DNA from: Sycon ciliatum
Lineage: Eukaryota; Porifera; Calcarea; Leucosolenida; Sycettidae
Assembly (NCBI RefSeq): GCF_964019385.1
Contig: NC_088644.1
Location: 44,211,483 to 44,275,482 of the forward strand
Reading direction: 5' to 3'
DNA: 64,000 nt
Below, piece after piece: positions 13,902-23,757 of this stretch (position 1 is its first letter; every line of letters begins with the position of its first letter). The position numbers and the translations under genes were made by a program. A model generated the notes under the pieces. That model saw only the letters and a program-made list of their open reading frames with translations. It searched no databases and was not told the DNA's origin.

Positions 13902-14457
13902 TACATGTACATCTAGCACTCAATAGTTCTGACATTTATTGCACCAGGAAAACTGACCCGTTGAGAGTATTGGGAATTCCAAACGATTTGTGCACGGTTA
14001 ACCCCAGTAAACTAGGTGTGAAGGCGTCACACAGCTGAAATAGAATGCGGGTACACATCTCTGACAGCCCACACACCACACACATTCCGGGCTCTACTCT
14101 GCCCGCTGCAAGCCTACAATGTACCTTGGGTAGGGTACGAAGTATTCATTTCTATCATTTCTATCAAATAGGCTACTAAGAAGTCGATGTGGAGACGGAA
14201 CTGTGTTATAGAGATAAGTAATACGCGTGTATTCATGTTCCATTGTATCACACTGTGCTATTCACTCATGTATTAGGTTCAAAGTTTTAGTCCCATAACT
14301 AGTGTTTTCGAGTGACCTTCATAAGTGCATGTCGTCCGTATCAAGAAAAGAGATTTCTTTGACTATCACAGACTTACATCGAAAAAAAGCAGAACTAAGG
14401 ACGGGTCATCAGGTTTGCAAGGATATACTCGGATGGAGAGCCAATGATTGGTGGTGT
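13902..14457. other. Short non-coding interval
   Basis: Nothing recognisable is seen between the Tigger-like element and the AAT tail of the next LINE fragment. Confidence 0.6.
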
Positions 14458-14945
14458 TGTTATTATTATTATTATTATTATAGACAACACCTCATGGCAT
14501 GAAAAGAAAATCAGCCAGTACGGGAGATGTGGGTGTTAACCAACCATGGTGAATAAAAGAAGAAAAGTAATGGTCAAGACGAAGAAGCATGGGAGCGACA
14601 GGTGATGGTGAATCTAGTGAGCAGATTTAAATGCATCCAGGGTACTGGCAGTGCGGGTAGTAGCGGACAGCGCAAGCCACGCAGAGTAGGCAACAAAGAG
14701 TGGAGAGTGTACAAGGGAGGACGTTTCAGCCAAGGTGAGGGCAACAGAGCATCTTGTCTGGGAGCCATCTGTGATTCGGAACCAGTTATACACGCTAAGA
14801 TGAGGAGGATGTAGAGCTAGTTTAAATTTGTGAGCAAAAGTGCAAATTAATTTTTGACGGTGGGTTGACAGTGGACAAGCATTTGCAAGGACATACAGGG
14901 AAGCAGAAGAGTAGAGTAGACTAAACAGGATACGAAGAAGTTTTC
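14458..14945 (-). pseudogene. LINE ORF2 C-terminal fragment (CR1/L2-like)
   Basis: Read on the minus strand from 14945, one frame stays open for about 120 codons. It resembles the tail of a CR1/L2-type ORF2: a basic RKLLRIL start, then a region with ACPLSTHRQKL, FAHKFK and PHLSVYNWF, then a Leu/Ser-rich segment ending DAFKSA. The element is 5'-truncated at about 14945. It ends 3' in a short (AAT)n tail, seen as TTATTATTA at 14458-14482 on the plus strand. The call rests on motif similarity alone. Confidence 0.5.
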
Positions 14946-14949
14946 TATT

Positions 14950-15504
14950 GTGGATTTCGAGACCTGGGGATTATCGTCAACAGCAATGGCCAAGGCAGAC
15001 GCATTCCACCGGCGTCAAATGCGATCACTCCTTGGAATACGATACCCAGACACAATTTCAAACGACGACCTATACCGCAGAACCAAGAGCAACCCTATAT
15101 CAGACACAGTTGCATGTAGGCGACTACGAATGACCGGTCATGTGCTACGGATGGACACGGACACGCCACCGCAAGTAGCCATGAGCGGCTATTTTGACAA
15201 GGGCAACAAAGCACCTCGTGGACGGCCAAGGTTGACACTGGCCACAAGTCTGGTTGCTCAGCTGAATAAGCTGGGTGTGCCAATGAAGACCATGGAAGAC
15301 CTTTCCAGGTGCCGACAACAAGCAGCAGACAAGACAGACTGGGGGAAACTGTGCAGCTCGACACCCGGTGAGAAATCGGTATCAGCAGCTACTACACCTA
15401 GCTGATGATGCTCACAAGACAGAAGCGGAAAAAACACAGAATTTCTTTATTTAGTGCTCTACTACGCGAAATGTGCTATTATTATTATTATTATTATTAT
15501 TATT
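14950..15504 (+). pseudogene. 5'-truncated LINE ORF2 C-terminus with ATT tail
   Basis: The frame at 14950-15405 begins inside an ETWGLS-like motif. It then gives DAFHRRQMRSLLGIRYPD, CRRLRMTGHVLRM and GRPRLT, which is the characteristic C-terminal region of many LINE ORF2 proteins after the reverse transcriptase. No reverse transcriptase remains upstream, consistent with 5' truncation during target-primed insertion. A short 3' UTR ends in (ATT)n at 15478-15503. The foldback repeat begins exactly after this tail. Confidence 0.7.
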
Positions 15505-15997
15505 GTAAAAGAGAAAAGGACATATGGATACGAGTTAAGAGTAACTCTCCATCACTGTAACATGATACTATATACAGTCAGAAAGTGCAATAACTAGGCA
15601 CAAAACTGACAGAGTACTGAGGCATTCGACGTCCTGACACCCAACTTCAACGCATCTCCGTAGCGCCAACCGACAGCCTTCCAACTTGGAAGGTTCAAGG
15701 TTATGGAAAGACCAAAGAGGGGAAGGCAAGCGCAACGAAAACGAGCAAAAGCCATAGTCCCAACGGAACAAAGAATGTCGATTGTTACTGGACGATGACG
15801 AGACCAGTACGATATTTGACAAAGCTGTCGGTTGGCGCTACGGAGATGCGTTGAAGTTGGGTGTCAGGACGTCGAATGCCTCAGTACTCTGTCAGTTTTG
15901 TGCCTAGTTATTGCACTTTCTGACTGTATATAGTATCATGTTACAGTGATGGAGAGTTACTCTTAACTCGTATCCATATGTCCTTTTCTCTTTTACA
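15504..15997. repeat. Foldback repeat with 174 bp perfect arms
   Basis: Bases 15504-15677 reappear as exact reverse complement at 15824-15997, separated by a 146 bp spacer. I see no mismatch between the arms. The spacer plus left arm, read on the minus strand, is one unit of a repeat family also present at about 22460-22785 and partly at 21955-22190. The right arm is an extra partial unit in opposite orientation. The junction sits next to a small palindrome (CCTTCCAACTTGGAAGG at about 15678), which could have primed a snap-back event. Confidence 0.9.
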
Positions 15998-16027
15998 TTT
16001 ATTTATGGCTCAACATCCGAGTTTCAA

Positions 16028-16050
16028 ATTATTATTATTATTATTATTAT
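16028..16050. repeat. (ATT)n tract at the Penelope element 3' end
   Basis: Short AAT-type microsatellite between the foldback repeat and the minus-strand 3' end of the Penelope-like element. It may be part of the element's tail. Confidence 0.7.
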
Positions 16051-16414
16051 TCAACGCAATAAATAGAGTAAGCTGCGCACTCAGTACAAACACCATAAGC
16101 AAAACTTGTTTTCATGTAAATAAAGAAGCTTGTTCCTAAACGTTTTCGTCGCCATCTCATCAGAGGATTACTGGCAAATCAACAAAAGCTCTTAACTCAA
16201 TATATATACGCACAATGCAAGTAATAATTTAGACCCTAACTAGCGCGATAAAATGAGAGCTGAAAGAAACATTACACCATTCAACGATATCAGGTGACAA
16301 CAGATGCGATAAAGTCACCACTAGAAAGTTACCATGCAACCACAAACGAGAACTACTGATCTAAATTCACAAACAATTTCAACGTAAACAAATTCTTTTT
16401 CTGCCTACACAAAA
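16051..16414 (-). repeat. Penelope pseudo-LTR, downstream copy
   Basis: Near-identical to 19383-19748; one difference is AAAGTCACC versus AAATTCACC. The last ~20 codons and the stop of the long frame lie inside this copy. Confidence 0.9.
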
Positions 16415-19400
16415 TCGGCTTAGTGGTAAAAATGTAAATAGACTCCAATACACGCAAATACCTTTGACTACGTGAACGAGACCAAACAGAAAAGCAATCA
16501 TCAGCATAACTAGAACGACAATCACTATTCTGAACAAGATGGTTGGCGATAGAAGATTCATACACCCTAACAACGCTACTAGAACCAGTACATACTTTGG
16601 AATTACGTGACAATGTAACCGACCTGACATTCCTTGCCGCTACTGCCAATCCAGACGAGGCCGATGTAGATGTCAGTACCAAAGGCACGTCCGTTACTGG
16701 CACTGCCTGCTGCGATGATGCTCCCTTTGACGTTCCAATGGCTGTTGATGTTGATGAAGAGGAGGAGGGAGATGAGGAAGACGCTGACGACGACGATGAC
16801 GACAACGACGGAGACGATAAAGACTCTGCTAACCTCGCCCTAGAGCGAGTCACTGGTCCCGCAGACACACCATCCGGTGGCTTCTTCGGTGGCCGGCCAC
16901 GCTTTTTGCCACCGGAGGTGGACACACCGGATGACGTTACCAAGGAAGTCAAAGAAGACGAAACCGCAGATACCAACGATGATGACGGGATAGAAGGAAG
17001 AGACGGTAAAGACGAAGGCAATGACGAACAAGCCGATGCCGACGAAGAAGACAACGACACCCCAGTTGGTTCCGTCCCCAGCGAGGGTGCACCTCCAGTC
17101 GCAGTACCAATCTTTGGGGGACGACCTCGTCTAGGCCTTGACGACCGTGCCTCAACAGGCATAACGTGAAGAGGCACATGCTGGTGGATCCGTGCCTCCA
17201 GGTGCTGAAGGGTCCTACCCACATACCGGCTCTCACATTGCCGGCACTCGAAGTTGTAAATAAGATGTGATAATTTAAGAGTGGGTAGGACATCCTTCTT
17301 CACCATGAAGGCACGAGCTGTTGTGTAGGCGAACCGGACACTAACATTACGAAAGTTCGATTCTACAGCTGACTTAACTCGACGTTGCATGGTACGGCAA
17401 ACAGCTTCACCCTTCCAAGGCAAACGAAGATACACCGGAGTGGCGTCGGAGGACACTTCCTTCGCTCCACCCAGTGTACTAACTACGACATATTTAGATA
17501 TCACATATTCTGGGTACCCATTTAAACGAAACAAAGTGCGTAGCCGCTCCAGCTCCTCATCCAACTTTGAAGGCGAACATAATCGACGAGCACGATCCAC
17601 TAGATTACGAACGAGATTAATTTTGTACGACCTCGCAGTAAACGAGTCCCAAACAATGTACAAGCCGGTGAACGTTGGTTTCCGGTACACTGATGTAATT
17701 ACACCACCCATACCAGACTTCTCTACAAGAACGTCCAAGAAGGACAATTTACTAGCCGATTCAAACTCACAAGTAAACTTCAGTGACGGGTGCAGCTTAT
17801 TCAATAATTCAAGAAACTCCTGCGCGTCGCTCCGAGACTGAAAGTAGGACCAACTATCGTCAACAAAACGACAATACACCGCAGGCCATTTACATTTGGG
17901 GACCAATGATTCGCAGTAACCCACAAATATATTTGCAAGAACTGGACCCAACGGTGAACCCATCGCGACACCATCTATCTGACGATACATAACATTCTCA
18001 AACGAAAATTCAACACCAGACGTAACCATATTCATAAGACGGCGAAAGTACGTCCCTTCGATAGTAACAGGAGAACCTACATTACCACGGTACATAGCAT
18101 CACAGCAAATATCAATCGTAAAATCCAAAGGTACGTTCGTGAAAAGACTCACAACATCAAACGAGCACATAAAGAATGTCTCCGGGAATTCGTGATCATG
18201 CAAAAAGTCGGCAAACTCAAAACTATCCTTGACTACATATGTACTGTACATGTCGAGAACAGGCTGTAACAAACGACAAATCCACCTCGACACTTTGTAC
18301 TGCGGTGAACCACACATGGACAAGATCGGACGAACTGGACAACCAGCCTTGTGAATTTTGGGTAAGCCATACATGCGCGGTCGCGCAGAACCAATTGGAC
18401 TAAATGAATCCGACTCAGTCTGCGTGATCTGCTTCAGCAATACTAACTCTTTAAAATAGTTGCATAATTGTTCCTCTATTTTAGCCGTTTTATCATGTGT
18501 CTCAATGGGCCCAATGACAGTAAACTTCGAACTATCGTTCAGGATGGTATGTGTCTTCGTGATGTAGTCATGCTTGTTCATAATGACGGTAGCCCTTCCT
18601 TTGTCAGGTTTAGTTATTACAATGTTGTTGTTACTCCGCAATTCTTTCCGTACTCTAAAATGTTCACGGGTTAGTGTAAAACATGTCGTGTCATTGCTAG
18701 ACTGGATGTATTGGTTCGCAATGTCAGCCAGAGAGGTTGCGCACACCGACGCTGATCTGTTTGTCTTCGGTAGTGATGAGGACAGGCGATCATAAAATAC
18801 CTCAAAATCAGCCATAACCTCTTCTCGGTTAGTTTTAGGCGGCAAACCGAAACTCATACCTCGGCATAGCAGCTCTTTCTCAGCAGACGAAAGTGTATAG
18901 TCAGACAAATTGATAATGAATTTATCATTACAATGAAACGAACCAAAACGGTCCTTTCTCAGCAGCTCAATTTGGCGCGCATACTTCACATGTAAGCGGT
19001 GACGTTGCTTTACATCAACTTCACCAATCAATCGACAAAACCGAACGAAATCACATGGACTAAGAAACGCACGAATCTCAAGATTACTACGGTGAAACTG
19101 TCGCTTCAAACGGTCACAAGTAAGGAGCGACTTGGCTAACTCATCTTTAACAATTATTCGCTCAATCTTCATGTAGTCATGCACCTTACATTTACGAACA
19201 CGGGCCTGAATACGTTTAGGTGTTACGCCATGTTTAAGACAATCACGCAAAAAAGAGTGATTACAAAGAACATTATTAAGACGGCCGCGACACTGCAGCG
19301 CATTGTTGAGAATTTCAATCTCAGATCTATCATGTCTCCTCTTCAAATAATTAAAAAGCTTCCGTGGAGATAAAAATGTAATCAACGCAATAAATAGAGT

Positions 19401-19433
19401 AAGCTGCGCACTCAGTACAAACACCATAAGCAA
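16353..19433 (-). CDS. Penelope-like reverse transcriptase / GIY-YIG endonuclease
   Basis: A 1026-residue frame without stops. In order: an N-terminal basic region; reverse transcriptase with YGLPKIHK (355-362), FDVVSLFTNVP (425-435), MGSPLGP (491-497) and catalytic FVDD (523-526); then the start of a GIY-YIG endonuclease, LIYNFECRQC...YVGRT (724-741). The rest of that nuclease, SIANHL (961-966) and LESIYI with its likely catalytic Glu (997), comes only after about 200 extra residues. The insert is Ser-rich and holds two AT-hook motifs, RRGRPPK (768-774) and KRGRPPK (844-850). The enzyme would nick DNA and prime reverse transcription of its own RNA in the nucleus. The start lies in the upstream pseudo-LTR; the true initiator could be a later Met. 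Confidence 0.9.
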   Translation of the reverse strand: MLMVFVLSAQLTLFIALITFLSPRKLFNYLKRRHDRSEIEILNNALQCRGRLNNVLCNHSFLRDCLKHGVTPKRIQARVRKCKVHDYMKIERIIVKDELAKSLLTCDRLKRQFHRSNLEIRAFLSPCDFVRFCRLIGEVDVKQRHRLHVKYARQIELLRKDRFGSFHCNDKFIINLSDYTLSSAEKELLCRGMSFGLPPKTNREEVMADFEVFYDRLSSSLPKTNRSASVCATSLADIANQYIQSSNDTTCFTLTREHFRVRKELRSNNNIVITKPDKGRATVIMNKHDYITKTHTILNDSSKFTVIGPIETHDKTAKIEEQLCNYFKELVLLKQITQTESDSFSPIGSARPRMYGLPKIHKAGCPVRPILSMCGSPQYKVSRWICRLLQPVLDMYSTYVVKDSFEFADFLHDHEFPETFFMCSFDVVSLFTNVPLDFTIDICCDAMYRGNVGSPVTIEGTYFRRLMNMVTSGVEFSFENVMYRQIDGVAMGSPLGPVLANIFVGYCESLVPKCKWPAVYCRFVDDSWSYFQSRSDAQEFLELLNKLHPSLKFTCEFESASKLSFLDVLVEKSGMGGVITSVYRKPTFTGLYIVWDSFTARSYKINLVRNLVDRARRLCSPSKLDEELERLRTLFRLNGYPEYVISKYVVVSTLGGAKEVSSDATPVYLRLPWKGEAVCRTMQRRVKSAVESNFRNVSVRFAYTTARAFMVKKDVLPTLKLSHLIYNFECRQCESRYVGRTLQHLEARIHQHVPLHVMPVEARSSRPRRGRPPKIGTATGGAPSLGTEPTGVSLSSSSASACSSLPSSLPSLPSIPSSSLVSAVSSSLTSLVTSSGVSTSGGKKRGRPPKKPPDGVSAGPVTRSRARLAESLSSPSLSSSSSSASSSSPSSSSSTSTAIGTSKGASSQQAVPVTDVPLVLTSTSASSGLAVAARNVRSVTLSRNSKVCTGSSSVVRVYESSIANHLVQNSDCRSSYADDCFSVWSRSRSQRYLRVLESIYIFTTKPILCRQKKNLFTLKLFVNLDQ

Positions 19434-19748
19434 AACTTGTTTTCATGTAAATAAAGAAGCTTGTTCCTAAACGTTTTCGTCGCCATCTCATCAGAGGATT
19501 ACTGGCAAATCAACAAAAGCTCTTAACTCAATATATATACGCACAATGCAAGTAATAATTTAGACCCTAACTAGCGCGATAAAATGAGAGCTGAAAGAAA
19601 CATTACACCATTCAACGATATCAGGTGACAACAGATGCGATAAATTCACCACTAGAAAGTTACCATGCAACCACAAACGAGAACTACTGATCAAAATTCA
19701 CAAACAATTTCAACGTAAACAAATTCTTTTTCTGCCTACACAAAATCT
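19383..19748 (-). repeat. Penelope pseudo-LTR, upstream copy
   Basis: Direct repeat of 16051-16414. The first codons of the long frame (MLMVFVLSAQ) lie in its downstream part. The same peptide is also readable on the plus strand at 19808 because of the inverted fragment 19749-19890. Confidence 0.9.
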
Positions 19749-19899
19749 GATGAGATGGCGACGAAAACGTTTAGGAACAAGCTTCTTTATTTACATGAAA
19801 ACAAGTTTTGCTTATGGTGTTTGTACTGAGTGCGCAGCTTACTCTATTTATTGCGTTGATTACATTTTTATCTCCACGGAAGCTTTTTAATTATTATTA

Positions 19900-21235
19900 T
19901 TATTATTATTATTTCGAGACGCTCAGCGAGAACCGAGGACAAGCCACACCAGCTAACAGCAGCGTACATAAAAAGAGGCAGGATGTACAGTTTGTGAAGC
20001 AAAATTTTGCATTTGACAGGAAGATGGAGACAATGGGGACGTATAACACCTAGGGCAGAGCTTGAACGGCTGCAAAGAGCATCAATATGGCAAGACCAAG
20101 GGAGACGATTATCAAGCATTACAGTCGTCCAACGATTATATCTCAGGTGTGTACCTGAAAGTAGAATAAAAGTAATTATTGTTGATTTCACCGCGCCTAC
20201 CACTCGGCTACCTATTACACTCTCTAATCCAGCACTTTATAAACCAGCACCCTCGATAAACCAGCACAATTTTCAGTAGCCAAAATGTCCTCTTCATGCA
20301 CATTGCAGCAGTAAATCCGATTTGTTAATCCAGCACCCTCCCTAATCCAGCAGATTTCCGTGGCACAAATGGTGCCGGATTATAGAGGGACCACTGTATT
20401 CCCAGGTGTTTATGGTTGGAACAACCTTTATGGGTTCTGGGAAATCAGAATGGTGTAAAAGTGACATGGATGAGATTGGGGGAAGGAACATTATTTCGGT
20501 TTTAGTCAGGTTGGGTCTAAGTCGCCATGTTTACATCCAGCGTAGGACACTGCATATCTGAGCCGACACTCGAGGTACAAGAGCCGCTGAGGACGAGGAT
20601 GCTGACAGTAGGGTTGTATCATGATTGCTAATGTCATCAGCAAATAACGAGACGCCTGGGTCTATAGAGGGTAAATCATTTACGTATGCTAAGAATAAAA
20701 GAGGTCCAAGTATGGAGCCTTGGGGAACTCCAGAAGACACTGGTAGGGGATCAGAGGTGATGGAGAGGGCAGAAAAAAACTGTGATCGGTTCCTTAGATA
20801 GGACTCCAGCCAGGACAGAGCAGGGCCACACACACCAAAGACAATATGTAGCTTGGCAAGGAGACCACGATGCCAGACAGTATCAAAGGCCTTTGCCAAG
20901 TCAAAGAAACAGAGAGCAATATGGTGTCGAGCATCACGAAGGGTGGCAATGTCTTGTACTAGACGAGCTAGTTGGTCAGAGGTTGAGTCGTTGCGCTGAA
21001 AGCCAGATTGGGAAGGGCTAAGGCATGGTGAAATGTGGCAATACAATTGGTCATAAAATATTTTTTCACATAATTTTGAAAGGGAGCAGAGAAGAGATAT
21101 TGGACGATAGTTTGAGGCTTTTGATCGGGAGCCTTTACACTTGTAGATGGGCGTGACCTTAGCGATCTTCCAACGATCAGGAAATACGCCGGAGGAGTAG
21201 GAAAGTTTGAATATAAGGCAATTATTAGGGGACAT
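19900..21235 (-). pseudogene. LINE reverse transcriptase, 5'-truncated and split by a MITE
   Basis: The minus-strand frame 21235-20531 carries reverse transcriptase blocks: NYRPISLL (42-49), FFDLAKAFDTV (110-120), GVPQGSILGP (169-178) and catalytic FADD (198-201). This is a Jockey/CR1-type LINE. After an in-frame TAA at about 20531 the frame continues (NLTKTEIMFLP) to 20400. There a 179 bp TA-flanked MITE interrupts it. On the far side, 20203-19916 resumes with VMLDNRLPWSCHI and KLYILPLFMYAAVSW and ends at ERLE in an AAT tract. The copy begins at reverse transcriptase block 0/1, so its endonuclease half is missing. Confidence 0.85.
20218..20396. mobile_element. Small Tigger-like MITE inside the LINE
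   Basis: The right end, read inward, is CAGTGGTCCCTCTATAATCC. The left end is a shortened version (CACTCTCTAATCCAGCAC). TA flanks both sides (20216-20217 and 20397-20398). Such ends are typical of pogo/Tigger MITEs. It is non-coding, with internal AATCCAGCACC repeats. Confidence 0.7.
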
Positions 21236-21954
21236 TATAGCGTAACTTGTAGTTCCTTTGTCCTTTTCCTTATTATAAAAGCAGAATTTTACTTCGAAGT
21301 TCTCTTTTTGACAGAAGTGTCAGCACCAATGCAATCCAAACAGTCAAGCAAAGCCAAATTTGAAACTGAACGTTTTCGTTCCCTTCTCATATTGGGGAAG
21401 TACAGGGAATACATCAACGAGGAGGTGTATTCCTTACACTTTCACGATGATAAGCGCAAAACAACTGACGAGACAAAACATTTCCCTTCTGAACACATAG
21501 TTCCGGAGACAACATACCCGCTGTTGGCTGTTGGTGCTAATCTTCGTGAAAGTGTCAGGAATACTGCTCCCCACTGAGGGTTTTTTTAATGATTTTTTAG
21601 TCATATCCTCACCTTCACCCTGTTTTTGACACGTTCTTCTGCATATTTTCCACACGTACATGTACATGTATAAGGATTCAATCTATGCTTCTGCTGTAGG
21701 TATCTAAGTGGCTGTTTTTGACATTTTTTTCCATTTTTCTCTGTACATGCACTTACCCATAATAATGAGAAAAGAACGAAAACGTTTGGTTAAAAAATTG
21801 GCTTTCCTTGACTGCATTCTGTTATACCCGCGCTTCAAGGATGTTTACAAAGTATATTCCGACCATCTTTTTAGTACGTGGCCCGGCCCTCTAGCGGTTG
21901 TCCTCTATCTATCGTGCCGTCATCAAACCTTTCGTGTATCAACTGCGTTGTCCG
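21236..21954. other. Unassigned interval
   Basis: An 89-codon plus-strand frame (21308-21577) is the longest and is not recognised. A TACATGTA cluster lies near 21657. No element ends are seen. Confidence 0.5.
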
Positions 21955-22190
21955 ACCTTACCCAACCTTGAACTTTCCAATTTGGAAGGCTGATGGTTTG
22001 CTCTGAGATGTGTTAGAGCTAGGTCTCAGGTCATTGAGTGTCTCAGTAGCCTTTCAGTTTTGTGCCCTGTTATCGCATGTTCTGACCGCTTATTATCTTG
22101 TTACATTCGTGGATAGTTGCTTCATAACTCGTTCCCATGTGTTGTCTTCTTCTATTTTACATTTAATACTGGCTCATTATCCGAGTTCAA
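21955..22190 (+). repeat. Diverged partial copy of the foldback family
   Basis: It shares CCAACCTTGAAC.TTCCAA, GTCTCAGTAGCC, CAGTTTTGTGCC and the end ATTTTACATTT with the 15504-15997 arms, with many substitutions. It ends in sequence resembling the flank of the first copy (GGCTCATTATCCGAGTT). Confidence 0.75.
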
Positions 22191-22459
22191 TTTTGCACAC
22201 CTAATGAGCTATCACTAACAATACGGCGAAACGTACGTGTAGATCTACGTCGTGTGAAACTACTTGTTATCGTAGTCAACTCGTCCACAATACTGTCATG
22301 AAATGAGGAGTACCGTTAGATATTGGCGTCCGGTTTTGTACAATTCGTTTTCGCAAAGCTTCCCCTTTTCTTTTTCTCTGATATTGCTCACCCACCCAAT
22401 TTGGGTGGTGTGTTGCTTTGCTGCTTCGAATTGTAGCTAGACCGCATTGTCATGTTATT

Positions 22460-22785
22460 TAACTGGTCTCGTCATGGTCCTGTAACAGTCGATATTCTTT
22501 GTTGCCGTGAGACTTAGCTTGTGCACATTTCCGCTGCGCTCACCTTCCCCCTCTTTGGTCCTTCCCAACCTTGAACCTTCCAAGTTGGAAGGCTGTTGGT
22601 TTGCACACTGGAGATGTGTTAGAGCTAGGTCTTAGGTCGTTGAATGTCTCAGTAGCCTGTCAGCTTTCTGCCCTGTTATCGCACGTTCAAATTGCTTATT
22701 ATCTTGTTACAGTCGTGGATAGTTGCTTCATAACTCGCTCCCATGCGTTTTCGTCTTCTATTTTACAAATACATGCAATAATAAT
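22460..22785 (+). repeat. Longer copy of the foldback-family unit
   Basis: Alignable by eye with the spacer plus one arm of 15504-15997 along its whole length, from CTGGTCTCGTCAT through CTTTGGTCCTTCC and CTTCCAAGTTGGAAGG to CTATTTTACA. It is followed by a short AATAATAAT run. It does not fold back, so it probably shows the ancestral single unit. Confidence 0.75.
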
Positions 22786-22794
22786 AATTTACGA

Positions 22795-23757
22795 AAACGA
22801 ATTGTACAAAGCCGAACGCCAAACTCAAGGAGACCCATTGGCTTTGCCAATGTATGCGCTTGGCACAGTGCCACTGATCCTGGAAGCCGGCCAGCTGGGG
22901 CCATACCGTCCTGGTATACCGACAACGCAACTTCAGCAGGATCTCACCGACTAATGCGCACCTGGTGGTCCTTCCTCGTGGATCGAGGTACCAAGTATGG
23001 TTACGACCAAGTATGGTTACGACCAAGTATGGTTACGACCAAGTATGGTTACGACCAAGTATGGTAACGACCAAGTATGGTTACGACCAAGTATGGTTAC
23101 GACCAAGTATGGTTACGACCAAGTATGGTTACGACCAAGTATGGTTACGACCAAGTATGGTTACGACCAAGTATGGTTACGACCAAGTATGGTTACGACC
23201 AAGTATGGTTACGACCAAGTATGGTTACGACCAAGTATGGTTACGACCAAGTATGGTTACGACCAAGTATGGTTACGACCAAGTATGGTTACGACCAAGT
23301 ATGGTTACGACCAAGTATGGTTACGACCAAGTATGGTTACGACCAAGTATGGTTACGACCAAGTATGGTTACGACCAAGTATGGTTACGACCAAGTATGG
23401 TTAGGACATCAACCCGTCACAGTCAGTACTCCTCGTGAAGCTACAACATCAACATCTTGAGCTAGCAACAGAACTGTTTGCAACAACCGGGGTTAACATC
23501 CGGACGGACGGCTATTGGCATCTTGGTGCTGGTCTAGGCTCTGCCCTGTTCTGCGAAGGTTACGTGTCACAGAAGGTTGAGACATGACGCACAGAGCTGC
23601 AGACCCTCGCTCAACACGCCTCGTCTCAACCTCAGGCTGCATACGCTGTCATTACTCATAGTCTCCGCAATAAGTGGTCATTCCTTGCAAGGACAATGCC
23701 AGCCATCGCGGACCTCCTGACACCGCTGGAAAACTCCATCAGCCAAGCATTGGGGCG
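22795..23757 (+). pseudogene. Reverse transcriptase C-terminal fragment, interrupted by a minisatellite
   Basis: The frame gives TQGDPLALPMYALGTVPLI, a reverse transcriptase block 4/5 of a retroelement family I know only as a motif. It then gives WWSFLVDRGTKYGY at 22951-22996. A 16 bp tandem repeat of about 410 bp follows. Similar coding sequence resumes with LELATELFATTGVNI, GYWHLGAGLGSALF and YVSQKV, and then KWSFLARTMPAIADLLTPLE. A TGA interrupts it near 23585. The catalytic YADD-type block is not visible. The downstream edge (about 23757) meets an inverted piece that seems to belong to the same family. Confidence 0.65.
22990..23403. repeat. 16 bp minisatellite, about 26 copies
   Basis: The unit AAGTATGGTTACGACC is almost perfectly repeated, with a single substitution noted near 23063. 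Because 16 is not a multiple of 3, the three plus-strand frames all stay open and read the same 16-residue period (KYGYDQVWLRPSMVTT). Those frames are not real genes. The array grew from a stretch of reverse transcriptase coding sequence. Confidence 0.95.

Larger units (their letters stand above)
16051..19890 (-). mobile_element. Penelope-like element with pseudo-LTRs
   Basis: A minus-strand unit of about 3.8 kb. About 365 bp is directly repeated at both ends (16051-16414 and 19383-19748), with very few differences. The 5' end carries a further inverted fragment: 19749-19890 is the reverse complement of 19352-19495. Tandem pseudo-LTRs plus a short inverted piece are the hallmark layout of Penelope-like elements. 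One long frame between them encodes reverse transcriptase and GIY-YIG endonuclease. The high identity of the two pseudo-LTRs and the uninterrupted frame suggest a recent insertion. Its 5' end abuts a LINE fragment at the AAT tract at 19889-19912. Confidence 0.9.

Noticed and set aside
16543-17169. 208-codon acidic frame on the plus strand
   Set aside because: It is the antisense of the Ser-rich, AT-hook segment of the Penelope frame; Asp/Glu runs come from reverse-reading Ser codons.
22965-23460. Three overlapping frames encoding KYGYDQVWLRPSMVTT repeats
   Set aside because: A 16 bp repeat is open in all three frames by construction; the same peptide appears in each.
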